Below, in pieces: positions 1 to 7,130 of a stretch of 26,198 bases of DNA. The notes below the pieces were generated by a model. The model searched no databases. It saw only the letters and a program-made list of their open reading frames with translations, and was not told the origin of the DNA. The stretch's first letter is position 1; each line of letters begins with the position of its first letter. The position numbers and the translations under genes were made by a program. The DNA comes from Gracilibacillus alcaliphilus (GTDB lineage Bacteria > Bacillota > Bacilli > Bacillales > Amphibacillaceae): assembly GCF_016909015.1 (NCBI RefSeq), contig NZ_JAFBFA010000049.1, positions 1 to 26,198 on the forward strand, given 5' to 3'.

Positions 1-56
1 ACACTCTCTATACTACCAAGGGGGATTCTTTTCTGTAAAATTGATTCTACGCTCAT
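1..56 (-). CDS. Possible 5' end of an unidentified gene running off the window
   Basis: An ATG at 54-56 opens a minus-strand frame that stays open to the window edge and begins MSVESILQKRIPLGS. A GAGGGG purine run lies just upstream, with spacing on the short side, and an extended -10 promoter lies about 40 nt upstream. In B. subtilis the genes after comFC are flagellar (yvyF, flgM), but these 18 residues match neither N-terminus as I know them. Only 18 codons are visible, so the gene could be spurious. The promoter context is the main support. Confidence 0.3.
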   Translation of the reverse strand, partial: MSVESILQKRIPLGSIES

Positions 57-96
57 TTCCCCTCATATTTCTTCATTACAGGAATGCTTTCTATTC

Positions 97-105
97 ATTA
101 TAACA
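97..105 (-). promoter_or_regulatory. Extended -10 promoter downstream of comFC
   Basis: On the minus strand the sequence reads TGTTATAAT, a perfect TGn-TATAAT extended -10 box at 97-105. No good -35 lies 16-18 bp upstream, which extended -10 promoters tolerate. It sits just past the comFC stop and would fire toward the window edge, giving the next gene its own start. Confidence 0.5.
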
Positions 106-112
106 CAACGTC

Positions 113-808
113 TCACCTGATTAGCGTAAAGCTATCAACCTGATGACATCCAGCTGCTTTTAATTGGCTGGCAGCGTGATGCAGTGTCATACCCGTTGTA
201 TATATATCATCGACCAATAACACGTTTGTTTTAACTGTTTTACAAAAGAAAAATGGATTATTCGCTGCTATCCGTTCTGCTCTTGTGCGCTTAGACTGTT
301 TTTCGGATACTGCTTCCTTACGAGATAATGCTTCCATGATGGGCTGTTTACTGTATTCTGCGATCATATCTGCAATAACCGCCGCTTGATTAAAAGCTCG
401 TTCATACTGCCTTGCTTTCGTCAAGGGTATCGGCACAATGGAAAAGGTTGATTTGTTATAGTGCTTTATTTTCTTTTGGATATACGGAGCAAAGAGCTGC
501 TTTAATTGATAGTCGCCCCGATATTTCCATCTGGTCATGACCTCCTGCATCATAGAGTTATAGGTGAAAATGGAACGATTGCTTCGGATAAGTTTGGCGT
601 ATGCTTTAGATTCCTGCCATTTCAAACAATCCTGACAAAGGGTGCTTTCCGGCATTTTCCGTCCGCATTTTGGACAGATCACATCTCCAATCAACTCTAA
701 TTGTTCTTGACAAGTTATACAAACGTTACTCATCGAAGCTGGATAAAAGATCGTTTTCCATGTAACTGTTTCGTTTATGGACTGATGACAAATCAAACAG
801 TATTTCAT
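113..808 (-). CDS. comFC: ComFC, phosphoribosyltransferase-fold competence protein
   Basis: This 231-residue protein is a late-competence factor of the ComF/GntX family. It partners the ComFA ATPase on the cytoplasmic side of the DNA-uptake machinery. Two zinc-finger-like pairs stand at the N-terminus: CLIC/CITC (Cys4, 7, 30, 33) and CPKC/CQDC (Cys45, 48, 58, 61). The PRPP-binding loop of type I phosphoribosyltransferases is VLLVDDIYTTG at 196-206. Length and domain order are normal for the family. The start ATG (806-808) overlaps the comFA stop in an ATGA, so the two genes are translationally coupled. B. subtilis has comFB between them; here it is absent. Whether ComFC carries out a transferase reaction is not established. 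Identification rests on motifs and synteny. Confidence 0.93.
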   Translation of the reverse strand: MKYCLICHQSINETVTWKTIFYPASMSNVCITCQEQLELIGDVICPKCGRKMPESTLCQDCLKWQESKAYAKLIRSNRSIFTYNSMMQEVMTRWKYRGDYQLKQLFAPYIQKKIKHYNKSTFSIVPIPLTKARQYERAFNQAAVIADMIAEYSKQPIMEALSRKEAVSEKQSKRTRAERIAANNPFFFCKTVKTNVLLVDDIYTTGMTLHHAASQLKAAGCHQVDSFTLIR

Positions 809-2142
809 AGAGCCACTCCTTTCTTGTTCATCATGTTAATTTGTTTAACCGCCGCTTCGATTGCCTCTGTTTTGCCTTGATGAATAAACAAGACATGTCC
901 TGTCGGATCATCAGGGCTCCTTCCCGCTCGACCAGCAATTTGGATAAGCGCTGCTTCATCAAATACCTCATGACCAGCATCTAATATGACGACATCGACA
1001 GAAGGAAAGGTCACCCCGCGCTCAAGAATAGTAGTTGTAACCAGTGTATCTATTTGCTTTTGCCTAAATTGTTCTACCTTTTCTTTACGTGCCGGATCTT
1101 CTGCATGTACAGCTGTCGCTTGATACTGGCTGGCAATGGCTTGAGTCAATGCAATCGTGGGGACAAAAATAAGTAGCTGCCGGCTCTTTGAACGAGAATG
1201 GCGGAATTTTTCGAATTGTTGGGAGCGGTGCTGTTGTTTTAATTTTTGACGGAGTTGCCATTCTAGTTTTAAAACGGGAACAGGTAAGGGCTGGAGATGG
1301 AAACGAATGGGGACAAAAACAACAGGTAATTGCTTGCGTTTTATTCGTTGTTGATGGTCGCGCCTTGGCGTGGCAGTCAGATAAATGGTTGTAGCATCCG
1401 CACGGCATGCACGTGTTGTTAACTTTGGAAGTGCAGGATCATGGTGAAAGGGAAAGGCATCTACCTCATCGATAATCATTAGATCAAATGCCTGTTGATA
1501 ACGAATTAATTGGTGTGTTGTAGTAATTACGAGCTGTCCTGTGCCAGTGCGGTCTTCACTGTCTGCGTATAAGGCTTCTATTTCTGTGTGGGGAAAGGCT
1601 TGGCAAAGACGGGGAAACAATTCACGAACGACATCTGCTCTTGGTGTAGCAAGACAAATTCGTTTTCTTTCGCGGATAGCATAAGTAATAGCTGGAAAGA
1701 GCATTTCACTTTTACCTGATCCACAAACAGCCCAGATCATTTGTTCCTTCTGTTTAGTAATTACAGCTGCAGTTAGTGTGTTAGCCGCTTGTTGCTGAGT
1801 GGGGGTTAGTTCTCCTTGCCAATCACATGGGTTTGCTTGAAATAGCCAGCTTATCTTATTTCCTCGCCATCTCCAAAGAGGGTCACAGGCCAATACTCGT
1901 CCTGTTTCTACACAATGCCGGCAATACCAGTGGGATTGATGACATCTGGAACAATCAATAATAGCAAATTGATGCTGCTGCCGATTACCACAGCGCTGAC
2001 AATGTTTCTTATGGAATTTGTTTGTGATAGAGTCGGTTGGGATAAGTTGTTGAGTTCGTTGAAGGTAAGTGATGGTAGGTGCCGAGAGCGGGATTTCAGA
2101 GGTCAATAACAATTTTCCATCTAAGATACTAGCAAAATTCAT
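805..2142 (-). CDS. comFA: ComFA, DEAD-box-like DNA-import ATPase
   Basis: ComFA is the superfamily 2 helicase-like ATPase needed for transport of single-stranded DNA across the membrane during transformation. Its 445 residues begin with a Cys cluster (Cys48, 51, 64, 67, 74, 77) that fits the zinc-binding domain. Then follow the Walker A loop CGSGKSE at 140-146, the DEVD Walker B box at 225-228, motif III TATP at 256-259 and motif VI QIAGRAGRS at 401-409. All core motifs are intact. The start has a strong AGGAGG site 6-8 nt upstream. It heads the comFA-comFC pair and lies downstream of degV, as in B. subtilis. No clear ComK box is visible in the 132 nt upstream. Confidence 0.95.
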   Translation of the reverse strand: MNFASILDGKLLLTSEIPLSAPTITYLQRTQQLIPTDSITNKFHKKHCQRCGNRQQHQFAIIDCSRCHQSHWYCRHCVETGRVLACDPLWRWRGNKISWLFQANPCDWQGELTPTQQQAANTLTAAVITKQKEQMIWAVCGSGKSEMLFPAITYAIRERKRICLATPRADVVRELFPRLCQAFPHTEIEALYADSEDRTGTGQLVITTTHQLIRYQQAFDLMIIDEVDAFPFHHDPALPKLTTRACRADATTIYLTATPRRDHQQRIKRKQLPVVFVPIRFHLQPLPVPVLKLEWQLRQKLKQQHRSQQFEKFRHSRSKSRQLLIFVPTIALTQAIASQYQATAVHAEDPARKEKVEQFRQKQIDTLVTTTILERGVTFPSVDVVILDAGHEVFDEAALIQIAGRAGRSPDDPTGHVLFIHQGKTEAIEAAVKQINMMNKKGVAL

Positions 2143-2228
2143 GGCATACCTCCTATTATGGTTTACCCCCCGTGTAACCGTCCGTAAATTGTAGGATTAA
2201 AGGGGAATAACGGACGCTAAAGTCTCGC

Positions 2229-2263
2229 TGCCCATCAGTGGGGGATGAAGTCCCCACTGGGCA
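2229..2263 (-). other. GC-rich hairpin between degV and comFA
   Basis: A stem of T-GCCC plus AGTGGGG pairs with CCCCACT plus GGGCA, with a 3-nt bulge (ATC) on one side. It starts 12 nt past the degV stop, where a terminator would be expected, but no U-tract follows on the minus strand. The T-rich side faces the plus strand, where no gene ends. It may be a factor-assisted terminator or an mRNA-stabilising 3' hairpin for degV. A 7-bp inverted repeat (CGTCCGT 2179-2185, ACGGACG 2210-2216) lies between it and comFA. Confidence 0.5.
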
Positions 2264-2274
2264 ACGTCTTTTCT

Positions 2275-3120
2275 TTATTTTTTATACCAGCCGAGGCCTA
2301 TTGCCCCAGCGCCAAGGTGGGTGCCGATTACTGGCCCAATATAACTGAGTGTTATATGCACATTATCATATCGTTCGGCTAATTGTTGCCTTAATGCTTC
2401 TCCTTCTTCTTGACAGTTGGCATGAATCATGGATGCCTCTATCGGTACACCGGTTGAGGCATCCTCATCGAATAATTCTAGGATACGTTTGATGGCTTTT
2501 TTCTTGGTGCGGATCTTCTCGTATGGTACTATCTTTGTGTTCTCAAAATGCAAGACCGGCTTTATCTGAAGCATACTGCCAATTAATGCTTGGGCACCTG
2601 ATAAACGTCCACCGCGCTGCAAATTGTTTAAGTCATCCACCATAAAGTATGCTCGCATGGATTGTTTCATTTTGTCTAAACGGGCGATGATCTGTTCCAA
2701 ATTCCGCCCCTGTTTGGCCATTTCTGCTGCTTCCAACACATAGAAACCTTGTACCATACAACTAATCTCAGAATCATAGACAGCTACTTCCAAATCATCT
2801 ATTATCTCTGAGGCACTAACGGCTGATTGGTAGGTACCGCTAATTCCACTGGATAATGTAATAAAAATTGCCTGGTCGTAATCTTGCGCCAGTTCCCGTA
2901 ATTTCTCAGTGACATCACCTACAGAAGGCTGAGAAGTCTTTGGCAGTTGTTCACTCTCCTTCACTTTTTGGTAGAATGCCTCTGTCGATATATCGATCTC
3001 CTCGCGAAAAGATTCCGAACCAAAGACAACACTTAACGGAACCATATGTATGTGATGTTCCTCTCTGATTGACGCCGTTATGTATGCCGTGCTATCGGTA
3101 ATTACAGCTACTCTCATCAT
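2275..3120 (-). CDS. degV: DegV family fatty-acid-binding protein (FakB type)
   Basis: DegV-fold proteins bind a fatty acid and, as FakB, present it to the FakA kinase for phospholipid synthesis. The 281-residue protein starts with the DegV signature VAVITDSTAYI. It has the TSQPSVGD motif at 62-69 and the SSGISGTY lipid-head loop at 90-97, both conserved lipid-contacting segments. The C-terminal IGTHLGAGAIGLGWY ends as in the family. A GGAAGGA site lies 7 nt before the first ATG; a second ATG follows at once, so the start is certain to within one codon. Synteny with yviA, downstream of degU in B. subtilis, supports the call. Its ligand cannot be read from sequence. Confidence 0.9.
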   Translation of the reverse strand: MMRVAVITDSTAYITASIREEHHIHMVPLSVVFGSESFREEIDISTEAFYQKVKESEQLPKTSQPSVGDVTEKLRELAQDYDQAIFITLSSGISGTYQSAVSASEIIDDLEVAVYDSEISCMVQGFYVLEAAEMAKQGRNLEQIIARLDKMKQSMRAYFMVDDLNNLQRGGRLSGAQALIGSMLQIKPVLHFENTKIVPYEKIRTKKKAIKRILELFDEDASTGVPIEASMIHANCQEEGEALRQQLAERYDNVHITLSYIGPVIGTHLGAGAIGLGWYKK

Positions 3121-3178
3121 TATCTAATCCTTCCGTATACTTTTTCCATAAGTCATCCTGCAATCAACTTATAGTGCG

Positions 3179-3522
3179 TGTTCAAACAGTTCGATAAAAA
3201 GGAGCCTCATCGGTTAAGTTCGCAACATCGTGTTGCAACACCGATACTAGCACATCGTGTGCGTCGGCGGCTAAAGCCATGACGTCCTGGCATAACGCCT
3301 GCACTAGTACGTCCTGTACGTCGAAAGTTCAAGGCGGCGCAGTCTTTGAGCAGATGGTCTTGCACGCAGAAAAAGTGACCCTCTTTTTCAAGGAAACGAT
3401 CTTGCACGCCGGAAAAGCGATCTTTTTTCCAAGGAATAGAGGTATGGCTTTTAATACGTGAGTAGCGCAAAAGCAAGCCACACAGAAATTCGCCGTGTCA
3501 TTTTTATTGGACTTTTTGAACA
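3179..3522. repeat. MITE-like intergenic repeat, copy 1 (344 bp)
   Basis: The ends are a 22-nt terminal inverted repeat: 3179-3200 matches the reverse complement of 3501-3522 at 19 of 22 positions, and the outermost bases are TGTTCA...TGAACA. The same ends bound a second copy at 21768-21924. Inside are four small hairpins at 3222-3236, 3250-3262, 3279-3293 and 3307-3319, about 28 bp apart, and two tandem modules at 3357-3381 and 3397-3421 sharing CTTGCACGC. No transposase is encoded and the open frames are composition artefacts. It fills most of the 596-nt gap between degU and degV. It could be a mobile miniature element or a structured RNA. No target-site duplication is obvious. Confidence 0.7.
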
Positions 3523-3640
3523 ACCTCTTATAGACTTTCTTATATTTTACCTAATATTCAAGCTATTGCCTAGTGTTTATTGCAAAAGCTTAAAAGATCG
3601 AATTTTTCATTGTGCTTATCTATAATTTTATCATTTTCAC

Positions 3641-3673
3641 AAAAAAATAGCCCTCTGCCAATGAGAGAGCTAT
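3641..3673 (-). terminator. Intrinsic terminator of degSU
   Basis: On the minus strand ATAGCTCTCT pairs with AGAGGGCTAT (10 bp, one G-U) across a 7-nt loop, followed by seven Ts. It lies 44 nt beyond the degU stop. Confidence 0.9.
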
Positions 3674-3716
3674 CGCATATATAATTTAGCATGACTTAGG
3701 AAGCTGAATGATTAGT

Positions 3717-4418
3717 CTATAAAATCTCTACCCACCCTTGTTTGATGGCAATGACAACGGCTTGGGTACGATCCTTAACTTTCATTTTCTGCAAAATGCT
3801 GCTGACGTGGTTTTTTACGGTTTTTTCACTGATATAAAGCGATTCGGAAATGCCTTTATTGCTTTTCCCTTCTGCAAGTAACTGCAAGACCTGGCATTCA
3901 CGTCTAGTTAATAAGTGTAATGGTTTACGATGCTCGATTTCTTTCAGTCTTGCTAGCGAGCTGTCACTGTCATAGAGAGAGTCTTCTTCTGAAACCAAGC
4001 GGCGGTATTCCTTCACCAGATTATGGGTAACTTTCGGGTGTAAGTAAGAACCTCCCTCTGATACAACAGTAATCGCATCAATCAATGCATCGGAATCCAT
4101 TTCTTTTAATAGATAACCTTGTGCACCTGACTTAAGGGCATGTGTTACGTAATTCTCATCATCGTGAATGGAGAGAATGATAACTTTCACACCTGGATAA
4201 CGTTCTAACAATTCTGCTGTTGCTTCTACTCCATTCACACTCGGCATATTTATATCCATTAACACAATATCCGGCTTGTATTTCTTGACTAGTTCGACAG
4301 CCATATGACCATCATCACCCTCAGCCAAAATATTAAACCCTTCTTCCAACTCTAATATTCTCTTTACGCCTTCTCTAAATAGTTTATGATCATCAATTAA
4401 GACAATATTTGTTGCCAT
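3717..4418 (-). CDS. degU: DegU response regulator
   Basis: DegU is the cytoplasmic partner of the DegS kinase and controls degradative enzymes, competence, motility and biofilm genes. The 233-residue protein has a receiver domain with acidic pocket IDD (8-10), phospho-acceptor Asp55 in VLMDINMP and conserved Lys105. A NarL/LuxR-type winged helix follows, about 170-228 (ISEKTVKNHVSSILQKMKV). Length is close to the 229 residues of B. subtilis DegU. An AGGAGG site lies 9 nt before the ATG. It follows degS after 91 nt. That gap contains a TATAAT (4495-4500, minus) without a convincing -35, so degU may also have its own promoter, as in B. subtilis. Confidence 0.95.
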   Translation of the reverse strand: MATNIVLIDDHKLFREGVKRILELEEGFNILAEGDDGHMAVELVKKYKPDIVLMDINMPSVNGVEATAELLERYPGVKVIILSIHDDENYVTHALKSGAQGYLLKEMDSDALIDAITVVSEGGSYLHPKVTHNLVKEYRRLVSEEDSLYDSDSSLARLKEIEHRKPLHLLTRRECQVLQLLAEGKSNKGISESLYISEKTVKNHVSSILQKMKVKDRTQAVVIAIKQGWVEIL

Positions 4419-4509
4419 ATAAAACAGCCTCCTCTTTCTATTGTTTAATTTTATACTAAGTCTAATATCTTATTTTTGACATGAAATATACTTTATTATA
4501 CACGAAAGG

Positions 4510-5664
4510 TTAAATCTCTGTATTAGAATCGGCTTTCTTTATTGGAATTTTTATCATAACATTAGTCCCTTTGCCCAGTTGACTCTTGATTCTTATTTCC
4601 CCCTCAAGCATTTCTACCCGTTCGTGCATACCTATTAAACCAAAAGAGTTCTCATTTTTTTGTTGTTGATCAAAACCTTTTCCATTATCTGCAATAAGGG
4701 CGATCACCTTATGAAGAGCGATCTCCAGACGAACCTTTATTTCTGTTGCTTCGGCATGTTTAATTGCGTTCTGTATTGATTCCTGTATCAATCGAAACAA
4801 CGCAACCTCATATTGGCTGGGCAGTCGTTCGGAGGAACCTGTATGTGAAAACAAAATTTTTTGGTCTTTATGCTGATCTTTCAAAGTAGAAATATATTTC
4901 TTAATCGTTGGAATAAGACCCAAATCATCCAAAGCCATCGGTCTTAGATCATAAATAATCCGTCTGACCTCTTGTAATGACTCCTTAATTAGGAATCTGA
5001 CATTACGCATTTCCGCTACAGCGCTCTCAAGATCTCCCTTGCGATATATACGATCGACAATTTCAGATCGAAGCATGATATTTGCAAGCATCTGGGCTGG
5101 CCCATCATGAATTTCTCTGGATAATCGCCGCCTTTCTTCTTCTTGTGCCTCAATAATCTTCAAGCCAAATTGCTGTTTAGCTTGGGCATCTTGAATGATG
5201 TCTGAAACATGTTTAAAGTCATCATTCAAATAATTCAACATTACTGAGATTTTTCCTGCCAAGCCATCTGCCCGTTCTACCATTTGTTCAATAGATCTCA
5301 AGCGAATTTCAATTTCGTCTCTCCTTTTTCGCAATATTTTTTCTTTATCACGATTTACATGTAATGCTGCCTGGTACTTATGTGCTGTGTCATAAGCTTC
5401 TTTGATCGTTTCTTCCGAATATAAGGAAAAACTTCTGCTGACTTCGGCTAATCGTTTTCTAGATTCAGCGGATTGTTTATCTAGTTCTTCATTCTTTTTG
5501 ATCGTCTCCTTAATCGCTTCCCGTAATATGGTCAGCTCTTTGCTCAACGATTCATACTGTCGTCTAGAATCCTCTGCAATACCAAATACTTCATCTTTAC
5601 TATTTTCTACTGTATTCACCATTTGATCTATTATATAATCTAGTTTACGATCATTATTAACCAT
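4510..5664 (-). CDS. degS: DegS sensor histidine kinase
   Basis: DegS is a soluble two-component kinase that phosphorylates DegU. The 384-residue protein has no membrane segment. Its N-terminal half is a long, charged coiled coil (about 25-135), the DegS sensor region. The HisKA_3 phosphoacceptor box is EEERRRLSREIHDGPAQ with His186. The ATPase part shows the N-box (ESIQNAIKHAEAT), the G1 box (ADNGKGFD) and the G2 box (FGLIGMHERVEML). The C-terminus ends soon after. A GAGAGG site precedes the ATG by 8 nt. It is divergent from yigZ across 206 nt, exactly as degS and yvyE stand in B. subtilis. Confidence 0.95.
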   Translation of the reverse strand: MVNNDRKLDYIIDQMVNTVENSKDEVFGIAEDSRRQYESLSKELTILREAIKETIKKNEELDKQSAESRKRLAEVSRSFSLYSEETIKEAYDTAHKYQAALHVNRDKEKILRKRRDEIEIRLRSIEQMVERADGLAGKISVMLNYLNDDFKHVSDIIQDAQAKQQFGLKIIEAQEEERRRLSREIHDGPAQMLANIMLRSEIVDRIYRKGDLESAVAEMRNVRFLIKESLQEVRRIIYDLRPMALDDLGLIPTIKKYISTLKDQHKDQKILFSHTGSSERLPSQYEVALFRLIQESIQNAIKHAEATEIKVRLEIALHKVIALIADNGKGFDQQQKNENSFGLIGMHERVEMLEGEIRIKSQLGKGTNVMIKIPIKKADSNTEI

Positions 5665-5807
5665 AGAAAAACCTCTCTATCTAATGTCATACATACAATA
5701 CGATTTAGGCAGTACCTTTATAGGGGTGTGTTGAAACATTATTTATTCCCTATTACATTTATTGTACACCTATTACGATCATAAGAAAAATTATAGCATA
5801 AAGCGAA

Positions 5808-5838
5808 CTGCTGTCAGCAGAGTTTTTTATCTCTCTGC
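5808..5838 (+). promoter_or_regulatory. Overlapping hairpins in the yigZ leader (possible attenuator)
   Basis: CTGCTG-T-CAGCAG (5808-5820) is followed by a six-T run (5823-5828), the form of a short intrinsic terminator. The segment GCAGAG (5817-5822) can instead pair with CTCTGC (5833-5838), which would break the first stem. The structure lies 33-63 nt before the yigZ start with no gene end upstream on this strand. The short stems make this tentative. Confidence 0.35.
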
Positions 5839-5870
5839 GACAAAATTGCATTCTAAAGGAGGAATGACCT

Positions 5871-6506
5871 GTGTTAGATAGTTATTTTACAGTAAACCTG
5901 CAAGGGTCAGATGAACAAATTATACAAAAATCAAGGTTTATCGGCCATGTAAGGCGAGTGACAACAGAAGAGGAAGCACAGCGTTTTATCCAAGAAATAA
6001 AAAAACAGCATGCCTCTGCTACTCATAACTGCTCGGCTTATATGATTGGTGAACACGATCAGATTCAGAAGGCAAATGATGATGGAGAACCTAGTGGCAC
6101 AGCAGGAGTACCTATATTGGAAGTATTAAAAAAACGCGAGCTAAAGGATACTGCAGTAGTCATTACCCGGTATTTTGGCGGAATTAAGCTGGGTGCCGGG
6201 GGATTGATTCGTGCTTATGCAAGTACAACCACACTGGCAATTAATACTACCGGTGTAGTAGAACGGCGAAAAATGGCCGCCTTTGCAGTCTCAGTGGACT
6301 ATACATTAATTGGAAAACTAGAAAATGAACTCAGAAATTCTTCATTTTTATTAGAAGAAATAGAATATACCGATCAGGTAACCTTTCATATTCGCACAGA
6401 AAGCGGTCAAGAAGACCATTTCCAAAACTGGATCACAGATCTAACCAGCGGTAAGGCAGAAATTACACTAGGCGAGTCCAGTTATATCGAAATCCCTGTT
6501 TCTTAA
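5871..6506 (+). CDS. yvyE: YigZ/IMPACT family protein (YvyE-like)
   Basis: Members of this family carry an N-terminal ribosomal-S5-like domain and a C-terminal ferredoxin-like domain. The eukaryotic IMPACT branch regulates the Gcn2 stress kinase; bacterial function is unclear. The 211-residue protein shows the family signatures KSRFIGHV (20-27), HNCSAYMIG, NDDGEPSGTAGVPIL and RYFGGIKLGAGGLIRAY. Translation starts at GTG 5871, with AAAGGAGG 8 nt upstream. An ATG at 5864 is out of frame and stops within six codons. It is monocistronic, divergent from degS, and ends at a strong bidirectional terminator. Confidence 0.92.
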   Translation: MLDSYFTVNLQGSDEQIIQKSRFIGHVRRVTTEEEAQRFIQEIKKQHASATHNCSAYMIGEHDQIQKANDDGEPSGTAGVPILEVLKKRELKDTAVVITRYFGGIKLGAGGLIRAYASTTTLAINTTGVVERRKMAAFAVSVDYTLIGKLENELRNSSFLLEEIEYTDQVTFHIRTESGQEDHFQNWITDLTSGKAEITLGESSYIEIPVS

Positions 6507-6552
6507 GTGCTGTTCATAATATCTCTGCTAACTTGTCGCAATATTCCTAAAT

Positions 6553-6590
6553 AAAAAGCTATGCAAGAAAAATCCTTGCATAGCTTTTTA
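6553..6590. terminator. Bidirectional intrinsic terminator
   Basis: AAAAAGCTATGCAAG pairs with CTTGCATAGCTTTTT, a perfect 15-bp stem with a 7-nt loop. It has Ts on both strands, so it ends yigZ on the plus strand and the small gene at 6597-6740 on the minus strand. Confidence 0.93.
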
Positions 6591-6596
6591 TCTGAT

Positions 6597-6740
6597 TTAT
6601 TGTTTTGGCGAAAGCTCTGTGGCAGCTTCAATTTCCTTTGTTAACTGATGAAGAAACTCTTTCGGGCTGTTTATTTCTCGTTGTTCCGTTTGATTTAACA
6701 TCTTTTCCAAAATCGAGCGGTATACCTCTTGTTCGGTCAA
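6597..6740 (-). CDS. Small hypothetical protein, 47 residues
   Basis: A short minus-strand frame encodes a charged, helix-prone protein beginning MTEQEVYRSILEKMLNQ and ending ATELSPKQ. AAGGAG (6750-6755, minus) stands 9 nt before TTG 6738-6740, so TTG is the better start. The in-frame ATG at 6747-6749 directly abuts the ribosome site, too close to be used. The stop is 7 nt before the bidirectional terminator, which is what one expects if this frame is a real gene convergent with yigZ. A possible promoter is at 6771-6799. There is no signal peptide, Cys or membrane segment. I do not recognise the family. Confidence 0.6.
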   Translation of the reverse strand: MTEQEVYRSILEKMLNQTEQREINSPKEFLHQLTKEIEAATELSPKQ

Positions 6741-6770
6741 GCCTCTCATCTCCTTAACTGATCTAGTAAT

Positions 6771-6799
6771 ATCATATGTTATTTGTTTTCGTTTCGTAA
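6771..6799 (-). promoter_or_regulatory. Possible sigma-A promoter of the 47-residue gene
   Basis: On the minus strand TTACGA (6794-6799), a 17-bp spacer and TATGAT (6771-6776) give a fair -10 and a poor -35, about 16 nt upstream of the ribosome site. Confidence 0.35.
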
Positions 6800-6935
6800 C
6801 TATTCTAGTTATTCGACTTTATTCTCTATCAAAGCTTGCAAAATTCTGTCATATTTTTTCTCCACAAAGAGAACTATACACTATTTTTAAAAATGATGCA
6901 AAAAGATTTTGTGATTTTATTAACATTTAAGTCTG

Positions 6936-7020
6936 TGTTCAAGAAAGTGTCAAATTTAGAAACAAGAAGATCAAGTCAACGTGGTTTTTCCGAAAGGAGC
7001 GCATTCTTTTATATGTGAGT
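6936..7020. repeat. Possible degenerate relative of the intergenic repeat
   Basis: The segment opens with TGTTCAAGAAAGTGTCAAA, close to the TGTTCAAAAAGTCCAA end of the repeats at 3179 and 21768. It closes with CTTTTATATGTGAGT, close to CTTTTAATACGTGAGT at 3448-3463 in copy 1. There is no matching right-hand inverted end. The rest of the 6800-7072 gap is AT-rich with nothing recognised. Confidence 0.3.
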
Positions 7021-7072
7021 TAACTGTTTGTTATTTTTTTCAGTCAAATACTATAATTTCAACCTATTTTAA

Positions 7073-7101
7073 TTGAAAAAAATCCCTTTCGTTGATAAGA
7101 T
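7073..7101 (+). promoter_or_regulatory. Sigma-A promoter of the sortase gene
   Basis: TTGAAA (7073-7078), exactly 17 bp, then TAAGAT (7096-7101), placing transcription start about 25 nt before the ATG. A GAGGTG ribosome site follows. Confidence 0.6.
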
Positions 7102-7130
7102 AAATATAATTCAATTAAAGAGGTGTAGAT

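Noticed and set aside
805..808. Possible hidden comFB between comFA and comFC
   Set aside because: The two genes overlap by four bases, so there is no room for it here.
3222..3319. Regular ~28-bp spacing suggested a CRISPR array
   Set aside because: The repeated units are hairpins with different stems, not identical repeats with unique spacers, only four occur, and no cas genes are near.
3279..3461. 60-codon plus-strand frame within repeat copy 1
   Set aside because: It lies wholly in the structured repeat, has no ribosome site, and its product is an irregular Thr/Ser/Lys mixture.
6836..7018. 60-codon plus-strand frame before the sortase gene
   Set aside because: No ribosome site, AT-rich composition and overlap with a repeat-like segment; likely chance.
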